Source: Podocnemis expansa
Lineage: Eukaryota > Chordata > Testudines > Podocnemididae
Assembly: GCA_007922195.1 (NCBI GenBank)
Contig: ML682007.1
Coordinates: forward strand, 20,698,998-20,762,997
Length of the DNA stretch: 64,000 nucleotides
Direction of reading: 5' to 3'
Notes under the pieces: model-generated
Databases searched by the model: none
What the model was told of the DNA's origin: nothing
Seen by the model: the letters and a program-made list of their open reading frames with translations, nothing else
Shown here: piece by piece, positions 46,598 to 58,438 of the stretch
Position numbering within the stretch: position 1 is the stretch's first letter
How the letters are laid out: each line of letters begins with the position of its first letter
Position numbers and translations under genes: made by a program

Positions 46598-47408
46598 CAT
46601 ACAGTGCCAAAATCCATATGGCTCCCAACATGGTTAACTTTGCAGCATTGTGGAACGAATGTTAGTGAGGGTAGCAAATATTCCTAGTGTAGACAGTGCC
46701 CATCTTGAGAACAGGAAGCTTGAATTTGGAACTTTTTATTGAGATTAAAACATTTAATGGGCAGACAATTTAATCGTGTGGCATGAGGCAGGGACACAAC
46801 CTGAGGCAAAGATAACTTCAGCTCAGCTATCGCTCCCCCTTTAAACTCCTTAAGGGAAGGGCTATAAATGGCTGCCTGTGAGACAGATGGCAGAAAATGA
46901 TGGGTTTCGTGCCCAGAGATAATAGGCTTGATCTAAATCTTAACTATGGAGTGGCTGTGTTTTGCTTTTTGTTGTCCCTCTTTATGCTATGATTGTTAAT
47001 ACATTTTGCTGTCTTGTTATAAACACTGGCCTTGTGGGAAAAGACCTTATTGACTGCAGCTCCTTTTCCTCTGCTGAGTCATCTCACTAGCTTACAGATG
47101 GATTGCAACTAGTCTAAAATGGATGCATTGTGTAAAATGGGGAAAAGAAAAAAAAGTGGGAAAGTGTGTGTGTTTTCAAAGATAAATGGTGGGATGTGGG
47201 AGATTAACTTTTTATCTGCAGATGTAAATGTGGAAAAGCCACTTTCTGCAGGGTTCAGCATTGAATGCTGGGTCATTTTTTATTGCCCTAGCTGAAAGGA
47301 GTTTAGTGAATGATTGTCTTTGTCAAAAAATCCCTATGAAATGAGTTAAATCTCTGTTTTAATTTAAAAGATGCCATTTGGGATGATGAGCTTAGCTATT
47401 TAAGGACT
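46598..47408. other. unassigned intergenic
   Basis: Nothing recognised. Confidence 0.45.
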
Positions 47409-47962
47409 AAAACAATAAGAGTCCTGTGGTACCTTCAAGACTAACTAAATTTCTTCAGGCATAAGCTTTCATGGGCCCCAGCCCACTTTGTCAGATGGGT
47501 TGGAGCCCATGAAAGTTTCTGCAAGAAGAAATTTATTAGTCTTAAAGGTGCCAGAGGACTCTCGTTTTTGCTGTACACAGACCAGAGGCATTGCTGGGGG
47601 GGCAAGGGACCTGGGGCACGGGTGCAGGCCCCGCCCCCAGGTGGAAGGCCCTGCCCCCTGGCCAGGGATAGGGCCGGGGGGGGTGAGCTGCCATTACCGG
47701 CTAGGCAGCAGCATGGTGCGGGCAGAAGCGGCCGCTGGAGGCCAGGCCTGTGCCCTCGCCCACCGGCGGCCAGGTCCCGGATCCCCGGCTGGTGATGGGG
47801 CCGCCGCGGCTGCGGCTGGCTGTGGATCGGACCCTGGATCCCAGGCCTGGTTGGGCCAGAGATCCGGGGCACTGGCATTGGGACCTGGGGCATGTGCCCT
47901 GGGGTGCCCAACGCCAGCAATGCCCCTGACACAGGCTAACATGGCTACCCCTCTGGAAATAT
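47409..47962. mobile_element. Penelope-like fold-back copy split by a GC-rich hAT-type element
   Basis: Left part 47409-47582 (taagagtcctgtggtacc, ggcataagctttcatggg, then the inverted arm ggtgccagaggactctcg). It resumes at 47929 with acacaggctaacatggctac and the cctctggaa end. Confidence 0.75.
47583..47928. mobile_element. GC-rich hAT-type element nested in a Penelope-like copy
   Basis: TIRs CAGAGGCATTGCTGG and GCCAGCAATGCCCCTG. TSD acacagac (47575-47582) and acacaggc (47929-47936). The interior is very GC-rich; open frames on both strands are compositional. Related to 6593-7055. Confidence 0.82.
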
Positions 47963-47985
47963 TTAAGGACTGCAATCTTAACACT

Positions 47986-48464
47986 TTCAGGCTATGCCTA
48001 CATTATGAACTAGGGTGTGATTTCCAGCTGAAGTAAGAATATTTGCACTGGCATGCTAAAAAGAGTAGTGGAGCCATGGTTGCATGGGCCAGTGGTTCTC
48101 AACCACTGTGTCACCACACAGTGTTAAGTGTGTTGCAAAGAGCTGGAGAAATGGATGGATTGGGCCTGGGTGGATGGACTGGTATGTCCTGTAGGGTCAT
48201 ACATGCCACCAAGTGTGTTGTGACCCACAAAAGGTTGAGAACCACTGGCATGGACAGCAATGGTGCCAGTACAGACTTGCCTTCCCAATTACATGCCCCC
48301 AGAACTGAGGTGGTTTGTAATCAGGGATTGTTAAGTTGTGCAACTGCCTTGCTTTTGTGACTACACTACTTCTTTTAGTGTGCTAGCTCAGTAAGAACGA
48401 ATGCAAGTATGTCATGTATGTTGGGAATCACATCCGTGGTTCAGAGCATAGACGTAGCCTAAGA
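47986..48464. repeat. GGTCTACAC-family fold-back repeat interrupted by a hAT MITE
   Basis: caggctatgcctacatta at the left is inverted at the right as agacgtagcctaag. 48090-48247 is inserted within it. Confidence 0.6.
48090..48247. mobile_element. hAT-type MITE, 158 bp
   Basis: CAGTGGTTCTCAACC and GGTTGAGAACCACTG are exact TIRs; TSD gcatgggc (48082-48089) and gcatggac (48248-48255). Confidence 0.9.
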
Positions 48465-48635
48465 TAAAAATGAATGAAATTTGTTCTGGGGAGAGGTGGT
48501 AGATGAAACTAGACCAACAAAAGAGTAAGGCGAGGCAAGCAGGGAATTAAGAAGACAATGAAAGTCAATTTAATTGTATACTTTTTATTTAGTTGTCCTC
48601 TTTTCTCTGTGTCCTTGCTAGGTGAATACATTTAT

Positions 48636-49003
48636 CATAGAAGATTAGGGCTGGAAGGGACCTCATGAGGTCATCTTGTCCAACCCCCTCCTAAAGCAGG
48701 CCTATTCCCACTAAATCATCCCAGCCAGGGTTTTATCCAACCAAGTCTTAAAAGTTTCCAAAGATGGAGATTCCACCACCTGCCTAGGTTACCCACTCCA
48801 GTGCTTCACCACCCTCCTAGTTAGAAAGTTTTTCCTAATATCTAACCTCGACTGCTCCAGCTGCAGCTTGAAACCATTGTTCCTTGTTCTGTCCTCTGTT
48901 ACTACTGAGAACAGTCTAGCTCCCTCCTTTTTGGAGCACCCCTTCAAGTAGTTGAAGGTAGTCATCAAATCCCCCCTCAGTCTTCTCTTCTAAATAAAGA
49001 TTA
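48636..49003 (-). mobile_element. CR1 LINE 3' fragment
   Basis: Reverse complement of the CR1 3' region: gggctggaagggacctcatg and tccaaccccctcctaa, then ttttccacc-type blocks up to ctcagtcttctcttct. 5'-truncated. Confidence 0.88.
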
Positions 49004-49147
49004 CACCGTACCTCACTGGTGCAGTAATTGCCCCCCAAGGTCCCCAAATTGTCAAACCTGATGGCAAGGTCATCAACAACCTTTTAAAAATGAGGGTGGA
49101 GAATGTGGCAATTTTTTAAAGCTTTGCATTTAGCTGTTTGATTAGAT

Positions 49148-49199
49148 ACCTGATGATTTATGAGGAGAGACTGAAGGAACTTGACTTATTTAGTCTGCA
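49148..49199 (+). mobile_element. CR1 LINE scrap in the opposite orientation
   Basis: tttatgaggagagactgaag and tatttagtctgcag match CR1 ORF2 on the plus strand and stop where the minus-strand CR1 begins. Confidence 0.65.
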
Positions 49200-49730
49200 G
49201 AATCATAGAATCATAGAATCCTAGGGTTGGAAGGGACCTCATAGGTCATCTAGTCCAACCCCCTGCCAGAGGCAGGACCACTCCCACTAAACCATCCTAG
49301 TTATGGTTTTATCCAGCCGGGCCTTAAACACCTCCAAAGATGGTGACTCCACCACCTCCCTTGGCAGCTCATTCCAATGTTTCACCACTCGCCTAGTAAA
49401 AAAGTTTTTTCTAATATCCAGCCTCGACCTCCCTAACTGCAACTTGAGACCATTGCTCCTCGTCCTGTCCTCCTTTACTACCGAGAATAGTCGAGCTCCA
49501 TCTTCCTTGGAGCACCCCTTCAAGTAGTTGAAGGTTGCTATCAAATCCCCCCTCAATCTTCTCTTCTGCAGACTAAATAAGCCTAATGCTTTCTGTCTTT
49601 CCTCATAGGGCTTGTGCTCCAGCCCTTTAATCATTTTGGTTGCCCTCCTCTGAACTCTCTCTAGTAGGTCCCTGTCCTTTTTGTAGTGGGGAGCCCAAAA
49701 CTGAATACTGCCTGATCACCCCAGACCCTG
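49200..49730 (-). mobile_element. CR1 LINE, 5'-truncated, relatively young
   Basis: It ends at aatcatagaatcatagaatc, the short tandem repeats typical of CR1 3' ends (minus strand), followed by ggttggaagggacctcatag and a block matching the CR1 ORF2 C terminus. The frame is still open, implying a fairly recent insertion. Confidence 0.92.
49287..49634 (-). pseudogene. CR1 ORF2 C-terminal remnant (115 open codons)
   Basis: The last part of the CR1 reverse-transcriptase polyprotein, recognisable by [38 protein letters not shown] and [13 protein letters not shown]. No reverse-transcriptase or endonuclease motifs remain. A retroelement fragment, not a host gene. Confidence 0.88.
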
Positions 49731-49984
49731 AGTTTTTAAACTGTTTGTTCCCGCAAGTTTACTGATTACAGGGAAGGCAGGAAACTAAGGTGAGCATGAC
49801 TCATGCCGTCACCATTTCAAAGATCTTGCAATTAGGCAGTGCCCACCTATGCCAAGCCCTGTAGAGATCAATGGGGTGTCAACGGCCATCTAGTTGAGTT
49901 GAAGGGGCCATCTGCTCCGCTTAACATACTTCACATACCTAGCTGATGGCCCAGGAGGGGCGGCCATCAAATTAACTTAATGAG

Positions 49985-50455
49985 CAACAGACAGTTGAAA
50001 AATTGGAAGGGGTTCAAAAAGAGCTACTAGAATGATTCAAGGTCTGGAAAATGCTCAGTCTATTTAGCTTATCCAAGGAAAGGTTAAAATATGACTTAAT
50101 GACAATCTACAAGTATTTACATGGAAATAAGGCTGATGGACAGCTCTTTAATATAAATCGAAAGAAGGCATAAAAATATCTAATGGATGGAACCCGAAGA
50201 CAAATAAGGTGCAAGTTTTTAATAATGAGGATAATTAACTATAGGAATAAATTTAGTCAAGGATGTGACAGATTCTCCATCACTCAGCAGCTTTCAATCA
50301 AGGGTGGATGTCCTTCTCAATGATATTCTAAAACTCAAACAGAAGTTATGAGTTTGATGCAGAAATTCATTGGGTGAGGTTCTACGTCTTGTGTCATGCA
50401 GGAAGTTGGATTAGATGATTATAATGGTCCTTTTTTGTCTTAAAAATCTCTGAAG
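49985..50455 (+). mobile_element. old CR1 LINE 3' fragment
   Basis: attggaaggggttcaaaaag near the start, then decayed ORF2, and ggaagttggattagatgatt plus ataatggtcc at the end. Several stops interrupt any frame. Confidence 0.8.
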
Positions 50456-51329
50456 AAGAAATTTTTTTTGATGTGATGGAGGAATGTTTAACCTTGTCTG
50501 GTCACCATCTGTGTTTATGGAGAGATGGTGTAGTACACATGAAGTAAGATGCAGAACTCAACAGGGGAAAATTAGTTCTACTGGTGCCCACTAAATTGGT
50601 GTTTCAGCTAAATAGCTGCTGCACAGCAGAGGCACAATATTATTTTTTTAAAGATAGTTTTGGTACCATATTCCTTACCATCTCCTCAAGGGCAGGAGTT
50701 GGGATGGCCCCAGAGTGGCTGCTAATACTAATTTAATCATCAAATGTGGAAGTAAATGGGAAAGAGTAAATTTTTCCTCATAGTAGTCAAGAAGTTTTGT
50801 AAACAGTTCCATCTAATTAGTGACTTGCACACTTGGCAGGAAAACATGTCTTACTATGAAGTGGAGCCAAAGTTAAGAAACTTATAAACATATTAACTGG
50901 AGCATTTGACCTGAGTGTTGAACAGTCCAAGCCAGTTATAGAAAGATGGAAAATTCCTCAATACACCATGTGGGTGAATCCAGTTACAATGGTGGCATTC
51001 AAATAGTCCCGTAAACCCAGTGCATTCGTGTCACTAGTCCATTGTTACAGTAGAATCTCTTTATCCTTCAGGCAATAGTGGAGTCTCCAGATTTCAAGAA
51101 GATCTGAAAAATGACAGTTAAAGGAAGTCCTTATGATCACAAATGAAGTTCTTTTCTTCAGTTGCTGGTCTCCTCTCTCTCTCTGTGGAACTCAACACCT
51201 GCCTTTAAGTTCATCACAATCCCACTTTCATTTTGGGGCACTCAGCTGTTTGTCCTGGCACAGAGTCAAGTCAAAGCCTTCTCTAGGGTTTGGCTGCCCG
51301 CTACGTCTTATGTTGCTATATGTTAATAA
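50456..51329. other. unassigned intergenic
   Basis: Nothing recognised. Confidence 0.45.
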
Positions 51330-51565
51330 GCCACCTCCTTCGGTGAGTGTAAGTTACACCAACATAAGCAACAGTGTGAATGGCTCTGTGTCAGTGGGAG
51401 AGCTTCTCCTGCCAACACGGCTATGCCAGCTGCTGGGGCCAGAACAATTAATTCGACAGGAAAACTTTCTCCTGTTGGCTGAGAGAGTTTGCGCTACCAG
51501 TGCCACAGTGGCACATCTGTCAAGCTCTGTTGTGTAGCCATAGCTTTAGGTATTCTCTACACTTA
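51330..51565. repeat. fold-back repeat of the GGTCTACAC family
   Basis: gtaagttacaccaacataag at the left; ctctcctgttggctgagag in the middle and gtgtagccatagc near the right end are typical of the family. Diverged, so the limits are approximate. Confidence 0.45.
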
Positions 51566-51845
51566 AATAAGTTGCTTTAGTGTACGGCAACTTACAGATG
51601 TCTCTGTAATTTTGGCAGTGACTGATGTCCACATTGCTTTCCTTGGGTTGGTGGAGTCCATCCCCTCCAGAAGCACTTCTGCCTACCTAAGTTGAGAGAC
51701 CCCCAGGCTCCCTGTGGGATGTGCCCCCCTACTCCCAACTGGGAGCCAGGAGAAGCCACCGGCCGCTGCTTTTCCTGCTTTCCCTGCCAGGAACTGGGGG
51801 AAGCCACATGGGGCTTCTCAGTTCCCCACGCAAACAGGCAGCCAT

Positions 51846-52024
51846 CAGGGCAGTAACTACGGTGGGGCAAGTGGGGCTTTGCCCTGGCTGTGCTGGAGCG
51901 GCTGCATTGAGCCTCTCCATTAAAGGACGCATTCCTCACTACTCACTCCAGGCGTCGGCCATTGTAAAGGGCACGTTCGGATCAGAACGTGTCCCAGGAG
52001 CCCAATTCTTTAGTTATGGCTCTG
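51846..52024. mobile_element. nonautonomous DNA element, 179 bp
   Basis: CAGGGCAGTAACTAC and TAGTTATGGCTCTG inverted ends, like 23497-23941. Flanks gcagccat and ccatccat match at only some positions. Confidence 0.6.
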
Positions 52025-52375
52025 CCATCCATGTCAATATCAGGTAATTGACAAGGTTGTACCAGTGAGGAGCAAGTGGAGAAACTTCTGACCCTGGCTC
52101 CCAGCTGAGATTGGAGACCTGCAGCCCAGGGCTGCTCTGGCTGCTGGTTCCCAGTCCCAGCTAGGAGCAGGGCAAGAAGTCTAGACTGCTATAGTCTGGG
52201 GTGGTGGGTCTCTTGGCTGGTAATTGGGGTGAGAAGTAAAATATTAATTTTATTTACTTTGCAGAGATAGGTTAGCAGTCTGTCTTTCTAGATCTGTTTG
52301 AGTTAACCTTGTGACCCACCCTTCTCTATATCTATGTATTTACACCTCACATGCTGTATTTTCCATTTCATTCAT

Positions 52376-52470
52376 TTGATGGAGTGGGATTTTGCCTGCG
52401 AACGCTCATGCAATAAGTAAATTTGTTAGGCTTTAAAAATGCCAGAGAACTCATTTGTGTAGTTGCCTCT
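52376..52470 (+). mobile_element. Penelope-like 3' arm fragment
   Basis: tttgatggagtgggatttt, cgctcatgcaataagtaaat and gccagagaactc; the core is decayed. Confidence 0.65.
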
Positions 52471-54002
52471 AGTTTGTGGAGTGAAAACTCTGTATTCCTT
52501 TGAAATTTATTAGTTTTGTATTTGTTAAATATAAACTTGTATAGATGTAAAACTAACATAGACAAGTCTGAAAATAGCTTCATGAGAAGTAAGGGGTGCA
52601 TGGTTACAGAGCCATAAGCTGATGACTGTTCATCCTAAAAGCACAGTATAAAAAGTGAGAATCTGTGAGGTTGCTGTGAGCTACTCAGTGCCTAGTGGCT
52701 GGGTATGTTTGCTTTCATTTATCTGCCCACATAACCGACTAAAATCTATCGTTAGACACAGTGAGGTTACTAAAGTTTCACTGAGGTTTGAACTCTAGCA
52801 ATATTCTGCACAAGCAAGAAAACATCTGTGCCTAATATTTCCAGTGGGATTTCTGGTTGGACCATGTAAGGGATATTAAAATGTTTTTTTTTCTTGAGTA
52901 CAACTGTTTCCTGCTATTTCTCTACATTATGTCTAGCAAAATTAATCTAAACACAAGTGCTAATTCAGGAAAAGGGCAATTCTTGCTTCAAAGCATGGCC
53001 CAAGATGTTCTGGCTCACCCCCACCTAATAATGGAAATAATTGAAGCTGTAGCAAAGAGGGATATGGAGAACTGAAACATTTGAGTTAGGCTAGAGAAAT
53101 CTCTTGTTTTACTAAGCAGAGAAAGGAATGTTTTTGCAGGCTTTGTTTACCTTTTTCCCCCGCTTTGTTAGAGGAAAACCCAATTTCATCATTAATAATT
53201 CTCCTACTACAAGGCTCTCATGGCTTACCCAGAACTACGTTTAACCCGTCCAGTTCTGAATGATTAGATATCACATGAAGATCACCACACATCATACATT
53301 AATTTCAAAGCAATATGGGATATTGGTTGCTATCTGGTGACCCTCACTGAAGGCTTTGAAGAAGTACCACATTGTATTAGCGTCTGCTGTTTTGTTTTGG
53401 CATCAACACAAAATAAATCGAGTATTATTTTTACCTGGCTGCTACACATTCCCCTTTAAGTGAACCAGCAAACTTCCTGTCTCCAAGCATTAAACCTGGC
53501 TGACTAAGCTCTAGTCTAGGGCACTTTTGGGCAGCAGTAAAGTGCCTTGTGTAAGTGTTGGAGACTTGCTAAGCCGCCAGGTTGCACTCAGGAAAGCTGA
53601 CCACAAATCCTTGCGGCCAGCTTTCCTCTATGTCTCCTGGGGGCCAGAACTTCTGGCGCTGACTTCTAGGAGTGCAGCAGCAAGTTCATACTTGCTGCTA
53701 AGGTCTCCCAGAAAGCTGGGCCACCAGCAGCAAGTTTTAGGAGGAGATGAATTAGCAGAAAGCATCTGTTACAGTAACAGACTAGTGCCAGTTCTTGATA
53801 AGACTCTGCAGGCATTAACTAAGAACCAACAAACTCATACCCAGAGTCCAGACCAGTTCCCCTGTATGCTACTTTTGTTCAAAATAGGTATTAGTCTTCT
53901 AAGAACGTACTTAATGTGTAGACTCTAAAAGTGCTTGTGACTGCATGCGTTAATCTTGTGTAATATCCGTGTTCCATGCTATAAGAAAATATGTATTTTG
54001 CT
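52471..54002. other. unassigned intergenic
   Basis: A 133-codon open frame at 53527-53928 has no domain and no splice or neighbour support. Nothing else recognised. Confidence 0.45.
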
Positions 54003-54634
54003 TTAAAGCTCATGAAATAAATAATTTGGTAGTCTTTAAGTGCCACAGGACTCTGTGTTTGTTTTACGGACATAGACCAGGGTAGGCAACCCCCGGCACA
54101 TGTACAGACAGTGGCACCCGAGCCCATTCAGAGTGGCACATGGCACCCTCTGTGGTACCACAGAAATTGCCACTCCTGCCACCAAAAGCCACTATGGACA
54201 GCTTCCTTTGGGCACAGCTGGGGCATAGTGGGCCCCCCCCCATGCCTACTCCTGCATGTGACAGAAAAAAGCTGCCTGGAGTGGCTCCTCTCTGCAGTGT
54301 GATGCTCCCCAAAAGAGCCACTCTGGGCAGCTTCTTTCTGCAGCATGCCTGGGAACCCTTGAAAGGAGCCGCTTCTTTTCATGGCATGTCTGGGGACCCC
54401 TGTCCCCAAGCGTACTGCCAAGATGAGCCATCCTGGGTGGTTGCTTTCCATGGCATGCCTGGGAAGCGCTCTCACTTCAGCTGTGACCACTGCTGAATTT
54501 TTCAGGCAACCACCACATTTTTTCAGCAGTGGGGGACTGCCAGCACCAGCTGAAGGTCAGGGAGGAAGGACCAGCAGAAGGGTTGGCAAAAGTTGCTGAC
54601 CCCTTAACTAGACTAACACAGCTGCCCCTTTGGA
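54003..54634 (+). mobile_element. Penelope-like 3' arm split by a hAT-type MITE
   Basis: aaagctcatgaaataaataa and aagtgccacaggactctgtg up to 54077, then resuming at 54609 with aactagactaacacagctgc and the cccctttgga end. Confidence 0.8.
54078..54608. mobile_element. hAT-type MITE nested in a Penelope-like copy
   Basis: CAGGGTAGGCAACCCC and GTTGCTGACCCCTT; same family as 11140-11614. Flanks acatagac and aactagac; the consensus target of the host repeat is aactagac, so the left copy has mutated. Confidence 0.82.
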
Positions 54635-54870
54635 TTGTGTTTGCCCCTGCCCCCATGGCCACCCCCCCAGCCAAAAGTACAATTAAAATCAAGTGGGCCA
54701 TCAAGGAACATTGCAATGAAAAGGGATTTGTTAATAGCCCTATTGCAGATGTCCCCCCCCCCATTGCTTTGAATTTTGGAAGAGGAAAATAAAAATAGTT
54801 GATATGAAGACAGTTCATCTCTTTTGTTGTTTGATCTCTAACAGGGCCAGAGAAACCAAACTAAAATCAA

Positions 54871-55119
54871 GTTCCAAAGGGGTACCTATGTGAGTCTAGG
54901 TCAACAAAGCAAGCAGTCAGTGTTAGACACTTAACAACTGCTTAAATTTGCTATTACAGTGTGATCTGATCCCATGACTTGCACTTCCCTGCATTTATTT
55001 TCCTCCTATTCTGTAAGTTCCCTCCTCTTCAAAGCGTCTGACGAAGTGGGATTTTCGCCTATGAAAAGTCATAAGATTAAATAAATGTATTAGTCTGTAA
55101 GTACCACAGGACTCCTTGC
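54871..55119 (-). mobile_element. Penelope-like copy with ~12-bp TSD
   Basis: GTTCCAAAGGGGTACC at the left (3' end on the minus strand), 5' end at cactccttgc-like sequence at the right. Flanks aaactaaaatca and aaactaaaacca match at 11 of 12. A plus-strand hammerhead-like core at about 55036-55076 keeps CTGACGA and GAAA, but its stem II is weak. Confidence 0.82.
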
Positions 55120-55322
55120 AAACTAAAACCAGATGTCCCCAATGGGTCTGACCTGAAAAATATTTTGAACTGACACATCACAAGTCTGTTGCCCTTAGGA
55201 TTTAGATGGTAACTTGTTTGTGTGTATATATTTGCTTGCTTTAACCTGTAAATAATTCTTATTTCTTTTTCCCGGTTAATAAATCTTCAGATAAATTCCA
55301 GATGGGTAGGTGTGATGATCTA

Positions 55323-55425
55323 ATTCAGCCAAACACACCAGGAGTCCTGTGGCACTTTTGAAGACTAACAAATTTATTTATCACATGAACTTTTGTGGGA
55401 GAAAAATCCCACTTCACCAGATTGG
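55323..55425 (-). mobile_element. Penelope-like single-arm fragment
   Basis: caccaggagtcctgtggcac, then gagaaaaatcccacttcac; core degraded (CTGGTGA). Confidence 0.7.
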
Positions 55426-55609
55426 CTACAGGCATTGTCTTGGGGTGTAAGATCTAGGGTACCAATTGATTTGGGGTAAGTAACTGCTCTCTTAGGATTG
55501 GAAGAAGCTTGAATATTGAGTTATTTTTGGTGCAAGTGACTATTTATCACTGAACTCCAGTCTGCCTGGGGGGGCAAAAGAGACCGGTGAGCCTAAGGCA
55601 GGGCTGTCT

Positions 55610-55635
55610 GGGTGGGGTGGGGTGGGGGGAGAGGG
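55610..55635 (+). other. G-quadruplex-prone G-tract cluster
   Basis: Five G-runs of three or more separated by one to three bases. Confidence 0.75.
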
Positions 55636-55934
55636 CTGATTGCCCCTGGCCCTGAGGTTCTCTGGTTGCACCCCACTTCCCCCACCCCACGGCTACACTG
55701 TCACTCACCGTGCTGCCTTTGGTGTGAATCCAAAGGCAACAGGGCAGGGGCAGGAGTGAGGAACTTGGTCTCTACTCTGGGCCAGCCAGGGGCAGGAGAG
55801 GGGGAGTGAAGTCTATGGTTGAGTTAATAATATTAACAGAACTGGGCTTTATAGCTGGAAGTAGTAAGAAAATAGTCTGAATAGCATTTTTAAAACATAC
55901 AGTATCTTTCTCTTAAACATATATTGATTTCTGT

Positions 55935-56075
55935 ACAAATAACAAGAGTCCTGGGGCACATTAAAGACTAACAAATTTCTTTGGGCATAAGCTGTCGTGG
56001 TCTCCAACCCACTTGGTCAGATGCATGATTGTTTTTGCTGTTCTCAGACTGACACAGCTACCCTACTGATTTCTA
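55935..56075 (-). mobile_element. Penelope-like fragment of the GGCATAAGC subfamily
   Basis: caagagtcctggggcaca and tttgggcataagctgtcgtg, then a short inverted tgtttttgctgttctcagac and gacacagctacccta end. Confidence 0.7.
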
Positions 56076-56124
56076 CAGTGCTGTGATACAGGAAATTTTA
56101 TTAGCAGTCTCCTGAACTGAATAG

Positions 56125-56235
56125 TCCCAAAGGGTAGCTGTGTTAGTTTAGTTCTGCAGAACAAGCAAGGAGTCCTGTGGCACTTAAAATATATTAGCCT
56201 TTAAAAGTGCCACAGGACCCCTTGTTTGTAGCCTT
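56125..56235. mobile_element. short Penelope-like palindrome
   Basis: cccaaagggtagctgtgtta, caaggagtcctgtggcactt and the inverted agtgccacaggaccccttg only ~20 nt apart. Confidence 0.7.
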
Positions 56236-56612
56236 ATAGACATGCACCCCTATATACAATACTGACATCTAAGATCAAATTGCTTTTATCATGGAACTTT
56301 GACCACTGTTCATCTGCTGTTCCTGCTCCTGCACGCCCAACAAAATTCAGTCTCATGTTTCAAACATTTGAGCAGTTCAAACAGCCACCATTGCTATTGT
56401 CTCTTTAACCCTTTGCACCTCTCAAAAGCCCATCCTGCAATGTGCAATATTAAATAATAGGTTTAAGGTCCAATATCTTATATTTCAGTTAAAAATACTA
56501 ACTGCACCTTCAGAAAGTTGACACCCAAATTTCAGATGAGATGCAGCATTTGTCCTTCAATGGCTTGCCAGCATGACGCTTTCAGTGTAACTTTTTGAAG
56601 TTTATAGTGGTG

Positions 56613-56928
56613 CAGGGGTCAGCAGTCCAAAAGATAAGAGAAGCTATTTTAAAAAATTCATTCAATAACCAAATGTTTTGTGAGCCACAGTGGGTTGGAG
56701 GGAGCTGGGCCAGGGCACTGATTGCAGGGTCCTCTGCTGGGCAGGTGGAGGAACCCAGAACCAGGAGCAGCCCACCTGCAGAGTCCCCCGGTGGCAGGGA
56801 GGGGGACCCAGACCAGGAGCAGACCACCCTAGGGTCCCGCCGTGGTGGTGGAGGGTCTAGAATCAGGATCCTGGAGCCCAAAGCCACAAGGAGGCAGCCT
56901 AAGAACAGCATACGGCTCCAGACCCCTG
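56613..56928. mobile_element. possible hAT-type MITE
   Basis: CAGGGGTCAGCAG and CCAGACCCCTG inverted ends around a GC-rich interior with both-strand open frames. No clear TSD. Confidence 0.5.
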
Positions 56929-58438
56929 CTCTAGAGTGTTTCCCTTCCCTCCCCTACCTCTCTCAAAAGTCACTAAGCGCCTGAATCTCTTTACCGAATA
57001 GTTATAAGGACTCTTCATGCTTTTTGAAGTTTATCCTTACTTCCCACAGTGTTTAATGCTTGCTAAATCAACAGTGACAACTACCAGGACCTCAGCCATC
57101 TGCGTTAAGATTTTGCCAGTTATTTTAGTAAAAGGCAGGGGGAGGTCACAACGGATAAATATTTATGGAAGCCATGACTTCTCTGTGACTTTTATTAAAA
57201 ATAACTATAACAAAATAGGGCTGACTAGGGGGACAGAGGCTGGCATGAGAGGAGCAAAGCAGGGTCCTCTCTCCCCCAAACCCTCCACTCCCTGCCCCGG
57301 CACCAGAGGCTGGTAGCTGAGGGCAGAGCTGGGAGCTCTGGCTCTGTGGATCTCTCACTATCCAGTGGGGCCGACAGCTTGGAGCTCCAGCAGTCCCTTC
57401 TTCCCCATATTTGCCACCCACAGGAGCTGGGGGCAGGGAACAGCTGACTGCTGTTGGTCTCCACCACCAGCTGAAGCCAAAAATGCCATAATGGTTGCAG
57501 GGCCTGACAATTATCCTTACATCAGCCTCCTGGGAAAGGTTGTGCTTTTAGTTGGACTTGAGCTGTTTCTTGAAGAGGTTATGGTCAGATTCTACGTGCA
57601 GATGTATATTGTAAATCTGTGGCTTATTCTGTACTTACCTCAAAAATAAACTTCCATTAATGTCTGAGCGGGAGCTCCATGTGGAATTTAAAGGCAGAAC
57701 TATAATGTTGATGAGAGTCAAATTTTGTCATCAGGATTCCTATACAATAAATTGTAGGCACGACACTGTCATAGTTCTAAAAGAAACTTACGCCTTGTGT
57801 GAAAGAAGTGTTAGTATACATTTAGAAGTACATAAGAGATGATCTTCAATGAAAATAGTATGTATACCAGTTACATAGAATGAAGTCAAGATAGAGACAG
57901 TTGGACAGGTGCTGTTAGCTGAGATTTGAATGTTTTGGGCACTCATACTGAAAAGCATAAGAGATCACTGATGAAGTCTGGGAGTGGGGAAGAAACCTGG
58001 AATACACCTAAAGGATGTTAGGGGAAGAGTTAAACTTGCTAAATCCTCGTGCTGCTCCCCATCTCCCTGCCCTCTTCTTAAAGGGCAGGAAAACAGAAGT
58101 CTTTATAGCCTTTCTTTTGCTTGCATCACATCCCAGTCACTTAGATATATAGCTATGTTATATTTTTGATTAAAGAATGGTCTGAAGTGAAAGATGTCAG
58201 AACCAACTGGAATGTTAAAAACAAGGGACCAAAGAAATGCAATGCAAAATGGAGGGACAAGAAATCCACCCTACTGTATGTTTAAAAATGCATAGCTGCA
58301 ACGCAGTGGATTTTAATTGATAATATAACTTTCATAGTTGTTTGAAATGGTATCATACCTGAGTACTTTTCTCCCCATTGTAACTGGGCTTCTATTTACA
58401 GATAATTAAAAAAGATGGCAGGAATATGACATCAAGAT
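56929..58438. other. unassigned intergenic downstream of SLU7
   Basis: Nothing recognised; short open frames only. Confidence 0.45.

Noticed and set aside
47441..48036. Open frames of 163 and 182 codons
   Set aside because: They span the nested GC-rich hAT element and parts of its host repeat; not a gene.
53527..53928. 133-codon open frame as a novel gene
   Set aside because: No domain, no splice support and no similarity I recognise; the length is within what chance allows in 64 kb.
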